64,000 bases of DNA from Mycobacterium alsense (GTDB lineage: Bacteria > Actinomycetota > Actinomycetes > Mycobacteriales > Mycobacteriaceae). Under the pieces are notes generated by a model that did not search any database, was not told where the DNA came from, and worked only from the letters and a program-made list of their open reading frames with translations. This document shows positions 27,645-36,080 of this stretch, piece after piece (position 1 is the first letter of the stretch; each line of letters opens with the position of its first letter). The stretch covers positions 62,001 to 126,000 of the forward strand of contig NZ_MVHD01000002.1 of assembly GCF_002086635.1 (NCBI RefSeq), written 5' to 3'. The position numbers were made by a program, and so were the translations under genes.

Positions 27645-28106
27645 TCACGCAGACTCGAAGTGGCGCCGGATGCCCGCCAGCATCTCGTGGTGCGCCTTGA
27701 GCGCCTCGCGCGTCGTCGTCGGCGCCAACGGCCGGGGCGCACGGATGCGGATCCGTTCGGTAAGGCGGGTGCCTCCCTCGGTCGGCGTGAAGCTCACCGT
27801 TCCGCGCAGGCGCACCCCGGGTGACTGATCGGCCTCGGTCGTCACCTCGCCGTCCGTGCGGACGTGCAGGCGCGCACGGTAGGTGATACGTAGCGTCAAC
27901 GGCCCCAACGGGATCCGGTCCACCACCCGGTAGCTCTGCAGATAGCCTTCCGGCGTTTCGGTGCGCGACGTGGCCCGCACCGACACGATCAAGGGATGGA
28001 CGAGCCCGATGTTGTCCAGGTCGACATAGAAATCGCGGACGTCGCCCGGTGGCGCGGGCACTTCCTCGGACAGCGTGTGCTCGGACTCCGCGACCCACCA
28101 GCTCAT
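27645..28106 (-). CDS. SRPBCC (START-like) family protein
   Basis: A 153-residue polyketide-cyclase/START-fold protein. It opens MSWWVAESEHTLSEEVPAPPGDVRDFYVDLDNIGLVHPLI, with the characteristic phenylalanine/His cavity entrance. It ends with the C-terminal helix TTTREALKAHHEMLAGIRRHFE. Such proteins bind hydrophobic ligands; the ligand here is unknown. The ATG at 28106 is preceded by GGAGG. It follows the rhomboid gene by 11 bp, so the two are co-transcribed. The 250 bp between this gene and the acyltransferase GTG probably contain the real acyltransferase start. Confidence 0.83.
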   Translation of the reverse strand: MSWWVAESEHTLSEEVPAPPGDVRDFYVDLDNIGLVHPLIVSVRATSRTETPEGYLQSYRVVDRIPLGPLTLRITYRARLHVRTDGEVTTEADQSPGVRLRGTVSFTPTEGGTRLTERIRIRAPRPLAPTTTREALKAHHEMLAGIRRHFESA

Positions 28107-28117
28107 GAAAACCTCCG

Positions 28118-28972
28118 TCAGCCCGGGTGATGCCCTCCGGCCCCGGCGAGGATATCGTTTGTGCGCCAGTAGATCAGCGCGGTGAACGCGAACACGACGA
28201 CGATCGTCACCGCGGCCTGCACCGCGTTCCGCCGTTTGGCGGGCGGGTACACGTAGGCCGCGGCCACCGCGGCGCCGGTGACGAGCCCGCCGACGTGCGC
28301 CTGCCAGCTGATCTGTCGCGCGGCGAACGTGAACATTAGGTTGACCACGATGACCGCGCCGACCCATCGGACGTCCAGGGTGAGCCGCCTGACCACCACG
28401 AACGTCGCGCCGAAGAGGCCGAATATCGCACCCGACGCCCCCGCCGTCGCGGTGCCCAGCGGCGATAGCAGATAGACCAGGACCGAGCCGCCCAGCCCGC
28501 TCAATGCGTACAGCGCGCCGAACCGCAGTCGGCCCAGCCACATCTCGAGCGGCGGTCCCACGACGTAGAGCGCCCACATGTTCAACAGCAAATGCATTGG
28601 GCCGTAGTGCAGGAACGCCGCCGTCGCCAGTCGATACAGCTGGCCGTCGGCGACGGCCGGCGGCCACAGCGTCAGTCGCTTTTCCAGATCGCGCGACGCC
28701 AGCTGCGCCACGAAAACCGCGACGTTGGCGGCGATCAGCGCATAGGTGACCGCCGGCGGGCCCGACCGCTGCCGCCCGCCGAACCGGGTGCGCGGTGACC
28801 GAATCGTCCGGGCGCCGGCCTGGACGCACTCCACACACTGGTGGCCGACCGCGGCGCTGCGCATGCAGTCGGGGCAGATGTACCGCTCACAGCGGTTGCA
28901 GCGGAGGTGAGTCGGGCGACCGGGGTGCCGGTAGCACGTCGGCGCCCCAGCCGGCTGGTGCGGTGCGCTCAT
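28118..28972 (-). CDS. Rhomboid-family intramembrane serine protease with N-terminal zinc ribbon (Rv0110-like)
   Basis: A 284-residue protein. Residues 1-55 hold a B-box-like zinc-binding region (CYRHPGRPTHLRCNRCERYI then CPDCM and CVEC). The rhomboid domain has about six transmembrane helices with FLHYGPMHLLLNMWAL, the catalytic Ser in GASGAIFG and the catalytic His in WQAHVGGLVTG. It cleaves membrane proteins within the bilayer; the substrate is unknown. ATG 28972 (MSAPHQPAG) is chosen; an ATG 11 codons upstream is possible. Mtb Rv0110 has the same order relative to Rv0111 and ctpI. Confidence 0.93.
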   Translation of the reverse strand: MSAPHQPAGAPTCYRHPGRPTHLRCNRCERYICPDCMRSAAVGHQCVECVQAGARTIRSPRTRFGGRQRSGPPAVTYALIAANVAVFVAQLASRDLEKRLTLWPPAVADGQLYRLATAAFLHYGPMHLLLNMWALYVVGPPLEMWLGRLRFGALYALSGLGGSVLVYLLSPLGTATAGASGAIFGLFGATFVVVRRLTLDVRWVGAVIVVNLMFTFAARQISWQAHVGGLVTGAAVAAAYVYPPAKRRNAVQAAVTIVVVFAFTALIYWRTNDILAGAGGHHPG

Positions 28973-29097
28973 CGCATCATTGTCGCCGTGTCGCCGGGTT
29001 TTCACCGGTATTCCGCGAGCCGCCGCGTGGCCTTACTGTGTCTTCGTGAGCTCTTTGTCGTGGCCCCTTGTTGAGGTCTTATTCGTCAGGTCACCGC

Positions 29098-29472
29098 GTG
29101 GCTGACGCTGGCGCCGGCGTGGTGGAGCGCTATCTGGAGTGCCTGGCCGCGCACGACTGGGACGGCCTGGCCACGACCATCGCCGACGATGGCTTGACCC
29201 GCGAGGGCCCGTTTTGCGACGCCGTCGAGGGCAAGCGGCACTACGTCGCCTACCTGCGCAAGGTGATCAACAACCTGGAGGGCCACCGGCTGGAGGTCAC
29301 CCGCGTCTCGCACGTCGACGACCGCCTGTCCTACGTCGAGTTGAGCGAGTCGTTCGACATCGACGGCGCCGCCGCCACGTGGCCCGAATGCATTCTGTTC
29401 GAGCGGGGCGACGACGGTCTGATCTCTCGTGTGAGCGTGTTCTTCAAGCAGCCGGGGGGCGGCCGCGCGTAG
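29098..29472 (+). CDS. SnoaL-like (NTF2-fold) protein
   Basis: A 124-residue protein with the NTF2/SnoaL-like pattern: VVERYLECLAAHDWDGLATTIADD at the start, VEGKRHYVAYLRKVINNLEG in the middle and the final strands FERGDDGLISRVSVFFKQP. Family members are small isomerases, hydrolases or binding proteins, so no reaction can be assigned. GTG 29098 is chosen; an in-frame TTG at 29068 would add ten residues. It is divergent from the rhomboid gene. Confidence 0.78.
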   Translation: MADAGAGVVERYLECLAAHDWDGLATTIADDGLTREGPFCDAVEGKRHYVAYLRKVINNLEGHRLEVTRVSHVDDRLSYVELSESFDIDGAAATWPECILFERGDDGLISRVSVFFKQPGGGRA

Positions 29473-29519
29473 CCGCGCCGGCGCGAGAACTATTCCCTCA
29501 CCCGCGGAATTGACCTAAC

Positions 29520-29753
29520 GTGTGGTGCGTGGAGTCACACGGAAACCCCGAATTGGTGCCCGTCGAAAAATTGCATTCAGGCGACCCCATCACCGATGGC
29601 GGTCAGCGGTACATCGTTCTCGAATCGAAAACCGTCAGCGACAGCTGCGTGGTTCTCGAACTCGAGTCGCGAGTCGACCACCAGCTGCAGGTCATCGAGA
29701 AGTCCTTCCCGGCCGGCTACCACGTCGGCAGGGCGAACCACCGAATCTTATAG
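29520..29753 (+). CDS. Small hypothetical protein (77 aa)
   Basis: An open frame from GTG 29520 (alternative GTG 29529) encodes a soluble protein with ELVPVEKLHSGDPITDGGQR and VVLELESRVDHQLQVIEKSF. This looks like a small all-beta fold with alternating hydrophobic strands. I do not recognise a family. Third-position GC is high and the frame reads like a real mycobacterial protein. It follows the SnoaL-like gene by 47 bp and may be co-transcribed. An inverted repeat (29785-29803) follows its stop. Confidence 0.62.
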   Translation: MWCVESHGNPELVPVEKLHSGDPITDGGQRYIVLESKTVSDSCVVLELESRVDHQLQVIEKSFPAGYHVGRANHRIL

Positions 29754-30111
29754 CCGGATTTCACCGAACCCACATGTTGCGCGCGTAGCCGGTCGACGGC
29801 TACCGCGCATTGGTGTTTCGGGGTCGCCACCATATCCCGCCGCGCCCGAAATGCCGTACCCGCCAACGCGTTCGGGCATTGCGAAGCGCGAGCGCGGGTA
29901 TGCCGGCCGCGACCGGCCCCCGCGCCCGCGCCGGCTTCCTCCCGCCATCCCCGTCGGGCAGGTTTGGCCCGCCGCCCAAGCCGGTAACCTGTGTCCCAGG
30001 AAGCGATTGCACCCCCAGGAAAGCGAGTCTCGACGCGCCGCACTCGTAGGTGTCATCGCGCGGCCGGCCAACACGGCAGGATCGCAGGCGCGCAAGTCGA
30101 AGGGTGACTGA
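29754..30111. other. 358-bp intergenic region before ctpI
   Basis: No convincing gene is seen. GTAGCCG (29785-29791) and CGGCTAC (29797-29803) form a 7-bp hairpin with a 5-nt loop and no U-run, possibly ending the 77-residue gene's transcript. CCCAGGAA occurs twice, at 29995-30002 and 30016-30023, about 95-115 bp before ctpI. The rest probably holds the ctpI promoter and leader; I could not match a known riboswitch. Confidence 0.5.
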
Positions 30112-33100
30112 GTGAGGGTTCCGGGCGTGGCCGGTGTCGTCGCCGGCGTGACCGGCGGAGCCGCGCAGCTGGTGCGAGCCGGCCTGTCCACCGCGGCCGG
30201 CGCCGCGGAGGCCGTGCAGGCGTTCACCAACCCGGTAGCCGAATTGGCCGGCCCGGTGGTTCAGTCGATCGCTCACACGACGGGCCGGTCCGTCGGCGTG
30301 GGCGCTCCGCCCAACGCCGCCCGCAACGGCGTCACCCCGCCGGTGCGCTGGCAGAGCGGGCGCCGGGTGCATCTCGACCTGGATCCGCTGCTCCCGTTCC
30401 CCGACTGGCATGAGCATGCGGCGGTGGTCGAGGAGCCGGTCCGCAGGATCGCGGGCGTCGCCTCGGCCCACGTCGAGGGCGCGCTCGGCCGGCTCGTGGT
30501 GGAACTCGACGGCGACGCCGACGCCGGGCGTGTCCTGGACGACGTGCGGGAAACCGTGTGCAACGTGGCCGCCGACCTGGATGCGACCGGAGTCAGGCCG
30601 GCGGTCAGGACCGCGCCGTTCGCCGACCCGGGTGACCCGTTGGCGATCGTGGTGCCGTTCACCGCCGCGGCGATGGACGTTGCGGCCATCGGCGCCGCGG
30701 TGACCGGTTGGCTGGGGCGGCTGCCGGTCGCCCCGCGCAGCGCGCGCGCCGCCGCGGCGCTCCTCAACCATCAACCGCGGGTGGTGACCGTCCTGGAGTC
30801 GCGGCTGGGCCGCGTCGGCACCGACATCGCGCTCAGCGCCTCGACGGCCCTGGCGAACGGGCTCACCCACGCCATCGGCACGCCGCTGCTGGACCTCGCG
30901 CAGCGGAGCCTGCAGATTTCCGAAGCGTCGGCCCACCGGCAGCGCTGGCGGGAGCGGGAGCCGGAACTGGCCACCCCCGGGCGCCCGCAGGCCCCTGTGG
31001 TGCCGGTCATCTCGTCGGCCAACGCGGAAACCCCGCGGCACAACTGGGCCGCCGCGGCCGCGGGCGAGGTCTCCCACGTCATGGTCGGTGGCGCGATCGA
31101 CGCCGCCATCGACACCGCGAAGGGTTCGATGGCCGGGCCGGTCGAGGAGTACACCGACCAGGCCGCCAACGCGTCGTTGGTCGCCGCGGCGGGCGCGCTG
31201 CTGGCCGGCGGCGGCACCGACGACGCGGCCGGCGCGCTGCTGGCGGGCGTACCGAGGGCCGCGCACGTGGGCCGCCAGTCGTTCGCCGCGGTCCTGGGGC
31301 GCGGGCTGGCCAACGACGGACAACTGATCCTGGATCCGGGCGCCCTGCGCCGGCTGGATCGGGTGAAGGTCGTCGTCATCGACGGCGCCGCGCTGCGCGG
31401 CGACGCCCGCGCCGTCCTGAAGGCGCACGGCGACGTCCCCGGCTGGGACGAGGACCGGGTCTACGAGGTCGCCGACGCGTTGCTGCACGGTGAAAAGGCG
31501 CCCGAGCCCGACCCCGACGAGTTGCCGGCCACCGGCGCGTGGCTGCGATGGGTTCGGGCGCAGGGGCCCTCGGCCGCGCCCGCCCAGGGGCTCGAACGGG
31601 CCGACCTCGTGGTCGACGGCGAACGGGTCGGCGCCGTCGACGTCGGCTGGGAGGTCGACCCGTTCGCGATCCCGCTGCTGCAGACCGCACACCGGACCGG
31701 GGCGCGCGTGGTGTTGCGCCACGTCGCCGGCACCCAGGACCTCACCGCCAGCGTCGCCGTGAGCCATCCGGCGGGCACGCCGCTGCTGCAGTTGGTCCGC
31801 GACCTGCGGACGGATCGCGGGCCGGTGCTGCTGATCACCGCCCTGCACCGGGATTTCGCGTCGACCGACACGCTGGCGGCGCTCGCCATCGCCGACGTCG
31901 GCGTGGCCCTCGACGATCCGCAGGCCGCGACGCCCTGGACCGCCGACATCATCACCGGCACCGACCTGGCCGCCGCGGTGCGCATCCTGTCGGCGCTGCC
32001 CGTGGCCCGGGAGGCCACCGAGTCGTCGGTGCGCCTGGCCAAGGGCGGCAGCACGCTGGCCGGGCTGTTGCTGGTCACCGGCGGCGATCCCCGGTCGGTC
32101 AACCCGCTGGCGATCCAGCGCTGGCTCAACCCGGTGAACGCGGCCGCAGCGGCGGCCCTGGTGGCGGGCGCCTACTCGGCCGGCAGGGTGCTGCGGCTGT
32201 CCGACCCCACCCCCCAGCCGCTGACCGCGTGGCATGCCCTGGACCCCGAGATCGTCTACGCCCGACTGACCAGCCGCACGCGGCCCCTGGCCGTCGAGCC
32301 CGGTGTCGCGCCCTGGCGGCAGCTCCTCGACGACCTGTCCTACCACCCGCTCGTCTCGCCGCTGCGCGGCCCGGCGGCGCGGGTGGGGCGGCTGCTGGTG
32401 GCGACGCGCGCCGAGCTCGCCGACCCGCTCACGCCGATCCTGGCGGTGGGGGCGGCGGCATCGGCGATCGTCGGGAGCAACATCGACGCGCTGCTGGTCG
32501 CCGGCGTGATGACCGCGAACGCGATCGCCGGTGGGGTGCAGCGGCTGCGGGCCGAGGCCGCGGTCGCCGAATTGTTCGCCGAACAAGACCAGCACGCGCG
32601 CCGCGTCGTGCTGCCCACCGTGGCGACGGCACACCGCAGGCTGGAGGCGGCCCGCTCCACCGAACGAACGGTCACCGTGAGCGCGAAATCGCTGCGCCCG
32701 GGCGACATCATCGACCTGGCGGCGCCGGAAGTGGTTCCGGCCGACGCGCGCCTGCTGGTGGCCGACGACCTGGAAGTCGACGAGTCCTTCCTCACCGGCG
32801 AGTCGCTGCCGGTGGACAAGCAGGTCGATCCCGTCGCCGTCGCGGACGCCGACCGGGCCAGCATGCTGTTCGAGGGCAGCACCATCGTCGCCGGGCGGGC
32901 GCGCGCGATCGTCGTGGCCACCGGGGCGGGCACCGCTGCGCAGCGGGCGATTTCGGCGATCGCCGACGTCGAGTCGGCCGCCGGGGTGCAGGCGCGGCTG
33001 CGGGAGTTGACGAGCAAGGTGCTGCCGCTGACGCTGGCCGGCGGCGCCGCGGTGGCCGGATTGGCCCTGGCCCACCGGAGCTCGCTGCGCCAGGCCGTCG

Positions 33101-34974
33101 CCGACGGCGTCGCGATCGCCGTCGCGGCCGTCCCGGAGGGCCTGCCGCTGGTGGCGACCCTGGCCCAGCTCGCCGCCGCCCAGCGCCTGTCGCGGCAGGG
33201 GGCGTTGGTCCGCACGCCGCGCGCCGTCGAAGCGCTGGGTCGCGTCCAGACGGTGTGTTTCGACAAGACCGGCACGCTGACCGAAAACCGGCTGCGGCTG
33301 GTGCGCAGCGTGCCGCACACGACGAATGCCGACGCTCCGCTCCTCGATGCGGGCGACCCGCGCGCCGCCGGGGTGGTGCGGGCCGCCGCCCGCGCCTGCA
33401 CCCAGCCCCACAACGGGCAGGGACACGCGCACGCCACCGACGAAGCCATCCTCACGGCCGCGAATTCCCTGAACGGGCAAGGCGATTCGGACTGGACGGT
33501 GCTCGCGGAGGTGCCGTTCGAGTCCAGCCGCGGCTACTCGGCCTCGATCGGCACCGCAGCGGCCGGCGCGAAGGCTGACGCGGCCGGGCCGATGCTGGTG
33601 GTCAAGGGCGCTCCCGAGGAGATCCTGCCGCGCTGCCGGTTCGCCGATTCGGGCGGCGACCGAGAACGCGCCGAGTCCTTGGTGTTGCGCCTCGCCGAGC
33701 AGGGCCTGCGCGTGCTGGCGGTGGCCCAGCGCCCTTGGGAGCGCGGGACCACCGAGGAAGACACCGACGCCGACGAGGTCGACGCCGCCGCGCGCGACCT
33801 CGAGTTGATCGGCTACGTCGGGCTGGCCGACACCGCGCGGGCGTCGGCGCGGCCGCTGATCGAGGCGCTGGTCGAGTCCGGTCGTCGGGTGGTGCTGATC
33901 ACCGGCGACCACCCGGTGACCGCGCGGGCGATCGCGCGTCAACTGGGGCTGCCCTCGGACGCGCGCGAGGTGAGCGGCGCCGAGCTGGCGGCCCTCGACG
34001 AGGACGACCGGGCCAGGCTCGCCGCCGACGCCGAGGTCTTCGCCCGCGTGAGCCCGGAGCAGAAGGTCCAGATCGTCGCGGCGCTGCAGCGCTGCGGTCA
34101 GGTGACGGCGATGGTCGGCGACGGGGCCAACGACGCCGCCGCGATCCGGATGGCCGACGTCGGGATCGGCGTGAGCGGTCGCGGCTCCTCGGCCGCGCGC
34201 GGGGCCGCCGACATCGTGTTGACCGACGACGACCTCGGCGTGCTGCTCGACGCCCTCGTCGAGGGCCGCGGCATGTGGGGCGGCGTGCGGGACGCGGTGA
34301 GCATTCTGGTGGGCGGCAACGTCGGCGAGGTGCTCTTCACCATCATCGGGACCGCGTTGGGCACCGGCCGGGCGCCGGTGGGCACCCGGCAGCTGCTGTT
34401 GGTGAACCTGCTCACCGACATGTTCCCGGCGCTCGCCGTCGCAGTCACCCCTCAGTACCCGCAGCCCGAAGACGACCAGGACGAGGGCGGAACGGCCGAC
34501 CGCGACGCCGAGGAGCTGCAACGCGCGTTCCAGCTCGCGGCGCTGTCCGAACCCGCGCCGTCGCTGGACGCGCCGCTCATGCGCCAGATCGTCACCCGCG
34601 GCGCCGTCACGGCGGCCGGCGCGACGGCGGCCTGGGCGATCGGGCGCTGGACCCCCGGCACCGAACGCCGCACGGCGACAATGGGTCTCACCGCGCTGGT
34701 GGCGACGCAGCTCGCGCAGACCCTGCTCACCCGCCGCCACAGCCCGCTCGTCATCGGGACGGCGCTGGGCAGCGCCGGGGTGCTGGTCGCCATCGTCCAA
34801 ACACCCGGCGTCAGCCAGTTTTTCGGGTGCACACCCCTGGGGCCGGTCGCGTGGGCCGGCGTGGTCGGGTCGACGGCCGGGGCCACCGCCGTGTCGGTGC
34901 TGGCGCCCAATTGGCTGGCCAACAGGGTGGCGGCCCTAGAACCCAAAGCGGACGAAAGCCCGGGCGCCCCGTAG
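30112..34974 (+). CDS. ctpI: Very large P-type cation-transporting ATPase CtpI
   Basis: A 1620-residue P-type ATPase (Mtb CtpI is of similar size), starting at GTG 30112 after AAGGGTGA. The C-terminal part is a complete pump: phosphorylation Asp1051 in CFDKTGTLTEN, VPEGLPL in the ion path, TGDHPVTA near residue 1264 and GDGANDAAAIR near 1337. The last third adds about six transmembrane helices. The N-terminal half contains extra hydrophobic segments and a degenerate ATPase-like region, with VVIDGAALRGD around residue 424 where a DKTGT loop would be. Transported ion unknown; Ca2+ or Mg2+ have been discussed for this type. Confidence 0.95.
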   Translation: MRVPGVAGVVAGVTGGAAQLVRAGLSTAAGAAEAVQAFTNPVAELAGPVVQSIAHTTGRSVGVGAPPNAARNGVTPPVRWQSGRRVHLDLDPLLPFPDWHEHAAVVEEPVRRIAGVASAHVEGALGRLVVELDGDADAGRVLDDVRETVCNVAADLDATGVRPAVRTAPFADPGDPLAIVVPFTAAAMDVAAIGAAVTGWLGRLPVAPRSARAAAALLNHQPRVVTVLESRLGRVGTDIALSASTALANGLTHAIGTPLLDLAQRSLQISEASAHRQRWREREPELATPGRPQAPVVPVISSANAETPRHNWAAAAAGEVSHVMVGGAIDAAIDTAKGSMAGPVEEYTDQAANASLVAAAGALLAGGGTDDAAGALLAGVPRAAHVGRQSFAAVLGRGLANDGQLILDPGALRRLDRVKVVVIDGAALRGDARAVLKAHGDVPGWDEDRVYEVADALLHGEKAPEPDPDELPATGAWLRWVRAQGPSAAPAQGLERADLVVDGERVGAVDVGWEVDPFAIPLLQTAHRTGARVVLRHVAGTQDLTASVAVSHPAGTPLLQLVRDLRTDRGPVLLITALHRDFASTDTLAALAIADVGVALDDPQAATPWTADIITGTDLAAAVRILSALPVAREATESSVRLAKGGSTLAGLLLVTGGDPRSVNPLAIQRWLNPVNAAAAAALVAGAYSAGRVLRLSDPTPQPLTAWHALDPEIVYARLTSRTRPLAVEPGVAPWRQLLDDLSYHPLVSPLRGPAARVGRLLVATRAELADPLTPILAVGAAASAIVGSNIDALLVAGVMTANAIAGGVQRLRAEAAVAELFAEQDQHARRVVLPTVATAHRRLEAARSTERTVTVSAKSLRPGDIIDLAAPEVVPADARLLVADDLEVDESFLTGESLPVDKQVDPVAVADADRASMLFEGSTIVAGRARAIVVATGAGTAAQRAISAIADVESAAGVQARLRELTSKVLPLTLAGGAAVAGLALAHRSSLRQAVADGVAIAVAAVPEGLPLVATLAQLAAAQRLSRQGALVRTPRAVEALGRVQTVCFDKTGTLTENRLRLVRSVPHTTNADAPLLDAGDPRAAGVVRAAARACTQPHNGQGHAHATDEAILTAANSLNGQGDSDWTVLAEVPFESSRGYSASIGTAAAGAKADAAGPMLVVKGAPEEILPRCRFADSGGDRERAESLVLRLAEQGLRVLAVAQRPWERGTTEEDTDADEVDAAARDLELIGYVGLADTARASARPLIEALVESGRRVVLITGDHPVTARAIARQLGLPSDAREVSGAELAALDEDDRARLAADAEVFARVSPEQKVQIVAALQRCGQVTAMVGDGANDAAAIRMADVGIGVSGRGSSAARGAADIVLTDDDLGVLLDALVEGRGMWGGVRDAVSILVGGNVGEVLFTIIGTALGTGRAPVGTRQLLLVNLLTDMFPALAVAVTPQYPQPEDDQDEGGTADRDAEELQRAFQLAALSEPAPSLDAPLMRQIVTRGAVTAAGATAAWAIGRWTPGTERRTATMGLTALVATQLAQTLLTRRHSPLVIGTALGSAGVLVAIVQTPGVSQFFGCTPLGPVAWAGVVGSTAGATAVSVLAPNWLANRVAALEPKADESPGAP

Positions 34975-35001
34975 CTTCAGCGAAGCCTCAGCGTCGGGCC
35001 C

Positions 35002-35799
35002 TCACGGCGCCAGCCTGACGAAGCCCGGCGGCATGGCCGGCTCCGGCGCGGGCTGCGCCGGGCCGGCGCCGCCACCGCCGCTTCCGCCGCCGCTGCCCCC
35101 GTCCCCGCCGCCGGCCGAGCCGCCGCCACCGCCGGCGCCGCTCCCCGGCTGGGGAGCAGCGGGGGCCGGCGGCGACTGCTGTGGTGGCGGCGGCAGCTGC
35201 GGTGGCGGCGGCGGTCGCTGCGGCGGAGGGGGCGCCGCTACCGGGCGCGGTGGGGTCAGGTCCTTCGCCGTCGGCGGCGGTGGCGCCGGTATCTGCGGCG
35301 GGTCGGGCGCGGTGATGCCCGCCGGGGCAACCGCTCCGGTCGGCGCGCCACGCGTGTACGAGGCGCGGTGCATCGGCGAATTCGGGCCCGGCACGGGGTT
35401 GGCCATTACGGAAGCGATCTTGCTCCGATCGCCCGGGCAGTAGGCCTCCACCGCCGCGATGACGAACCGGGTCTCGGTGCGCGCCAGCCGGTCGTGTGGG
35501 TAGAGCCGCTCGGGCGGGTCGACGGCGTAGGCGTCGTTGACCATCATGTTCACGACGTCGCCGACCGGCATGCCGCCGTCGAGCTTGCGACAAACCTTGT
35601 GGGCCGTGGCGATCAGGCTCGGCACGTTCTTGACGGCGGGAATGTCTTCTTGTTCGAGTATTGCCAGAAACTGGTCGTCCTGGCTCGGGTCGGCCGCCGC
35701 TGCGGCGGCGCGCAAAATTGGGGCGGCGCTCAGCGCCGCGACGGCGGTGACCAGGGCGGCCACGTGGGTGGTGATTCCGGTGAGCATGGCTGTTTCCAT
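35002..35799 (-). CDS. Secreted DUF732 protein with Pro-rich and Gly-rich tail
   Basis: A 265-residue precursor: signal peptide (MLTGITTHVAALVTAVAALS, cleavage after AAAAA), then a DUF732 domain of about 80 residues (DDQFLAILEQEDIP, two Cys in KVCRKL and EAYCPGD). A long linker of proline repeats follows (about residues 160-215), then a Gly/Ser tract and a short hydrophobic end. DUF732 proteins are mycobacterial exported proteins without known activity. ATG 35799 and ATG 35787 are both possible; the second has GGAA upstream. The 281 bp upstream to the fadD stop hold no other gene I can support. It converges on ctpI. Confidence 0.85.
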   Translation of the reverse strand: METAMLTGITTHVAALVTAVAALSAAPILRAAAAAADPSQDDQFLAILEQEDIPAVKNVPSLIATAHKVCRKLDGGMPVGDVVNMMVNDAYAVDPPERLYPHDRLARTETRFVIAAVEAYCPGDRSKIASVMANPVPGPNSPMHRASYTRGAPTGAVAPAGITAPDPPQIPAPPPPTAKDLTPPRPVAAPPPPQRPPPPPQLPPPPQQSPPAPAAPQPGSGAGGGGGSAGGGDGGSGGGSGGGGAGPAQPAPEPAMPPGFVRLAP

Positions 35800-36080
35800 T
35801 CTGAGAGGGGCCCGTCACCTGGCGGGTTTTCGATTGCGATGTGCGCCGCACGCGCGGCTATTCGGTCGGCTTCCCCGGTGTCGGGCACTGGAACCAGCGC
35901 TGATTCGTGAGCGCTCGTAGCGGTCATCCGGCCCCGCTGATTAGCGGCGCTCGAGGAGTTACCGGGCAGAATTCGAAGAATCATCGTGAAGAAACCTCTA
36001 CCGAACCGCACTTCCACCATAGGCCGGAAGCGCCCGAAAGTTCGACCCCCGGCCCGGATTTGCCCTTCCCGCGGTTGCCG

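Noticed and set aside
29754..30111. Possible riboswitch in the ctpI leader
   Set aside because: I could not find conserved blocks of M-box, ydaO, yybP-ykoY or cobalamin RNAs; only a small hairpin and an 8-bp repeat are present.
29800..34800. Uninterrupted 1666-codon frame on the minus strand opposite ctpI
   Set aside because: Arg/His/Gly-rich shadow of a high-GC gene; ctpI has all P-type ATPase motifs on the plus strand.
35730..36020. 96-codon minus-strand frame upstream of the DUF732 gene
   Set aside because: Overlaps the DUF732 signal peptide in another frame, with no ribosome site at the internal ATG and no recognisable domain.
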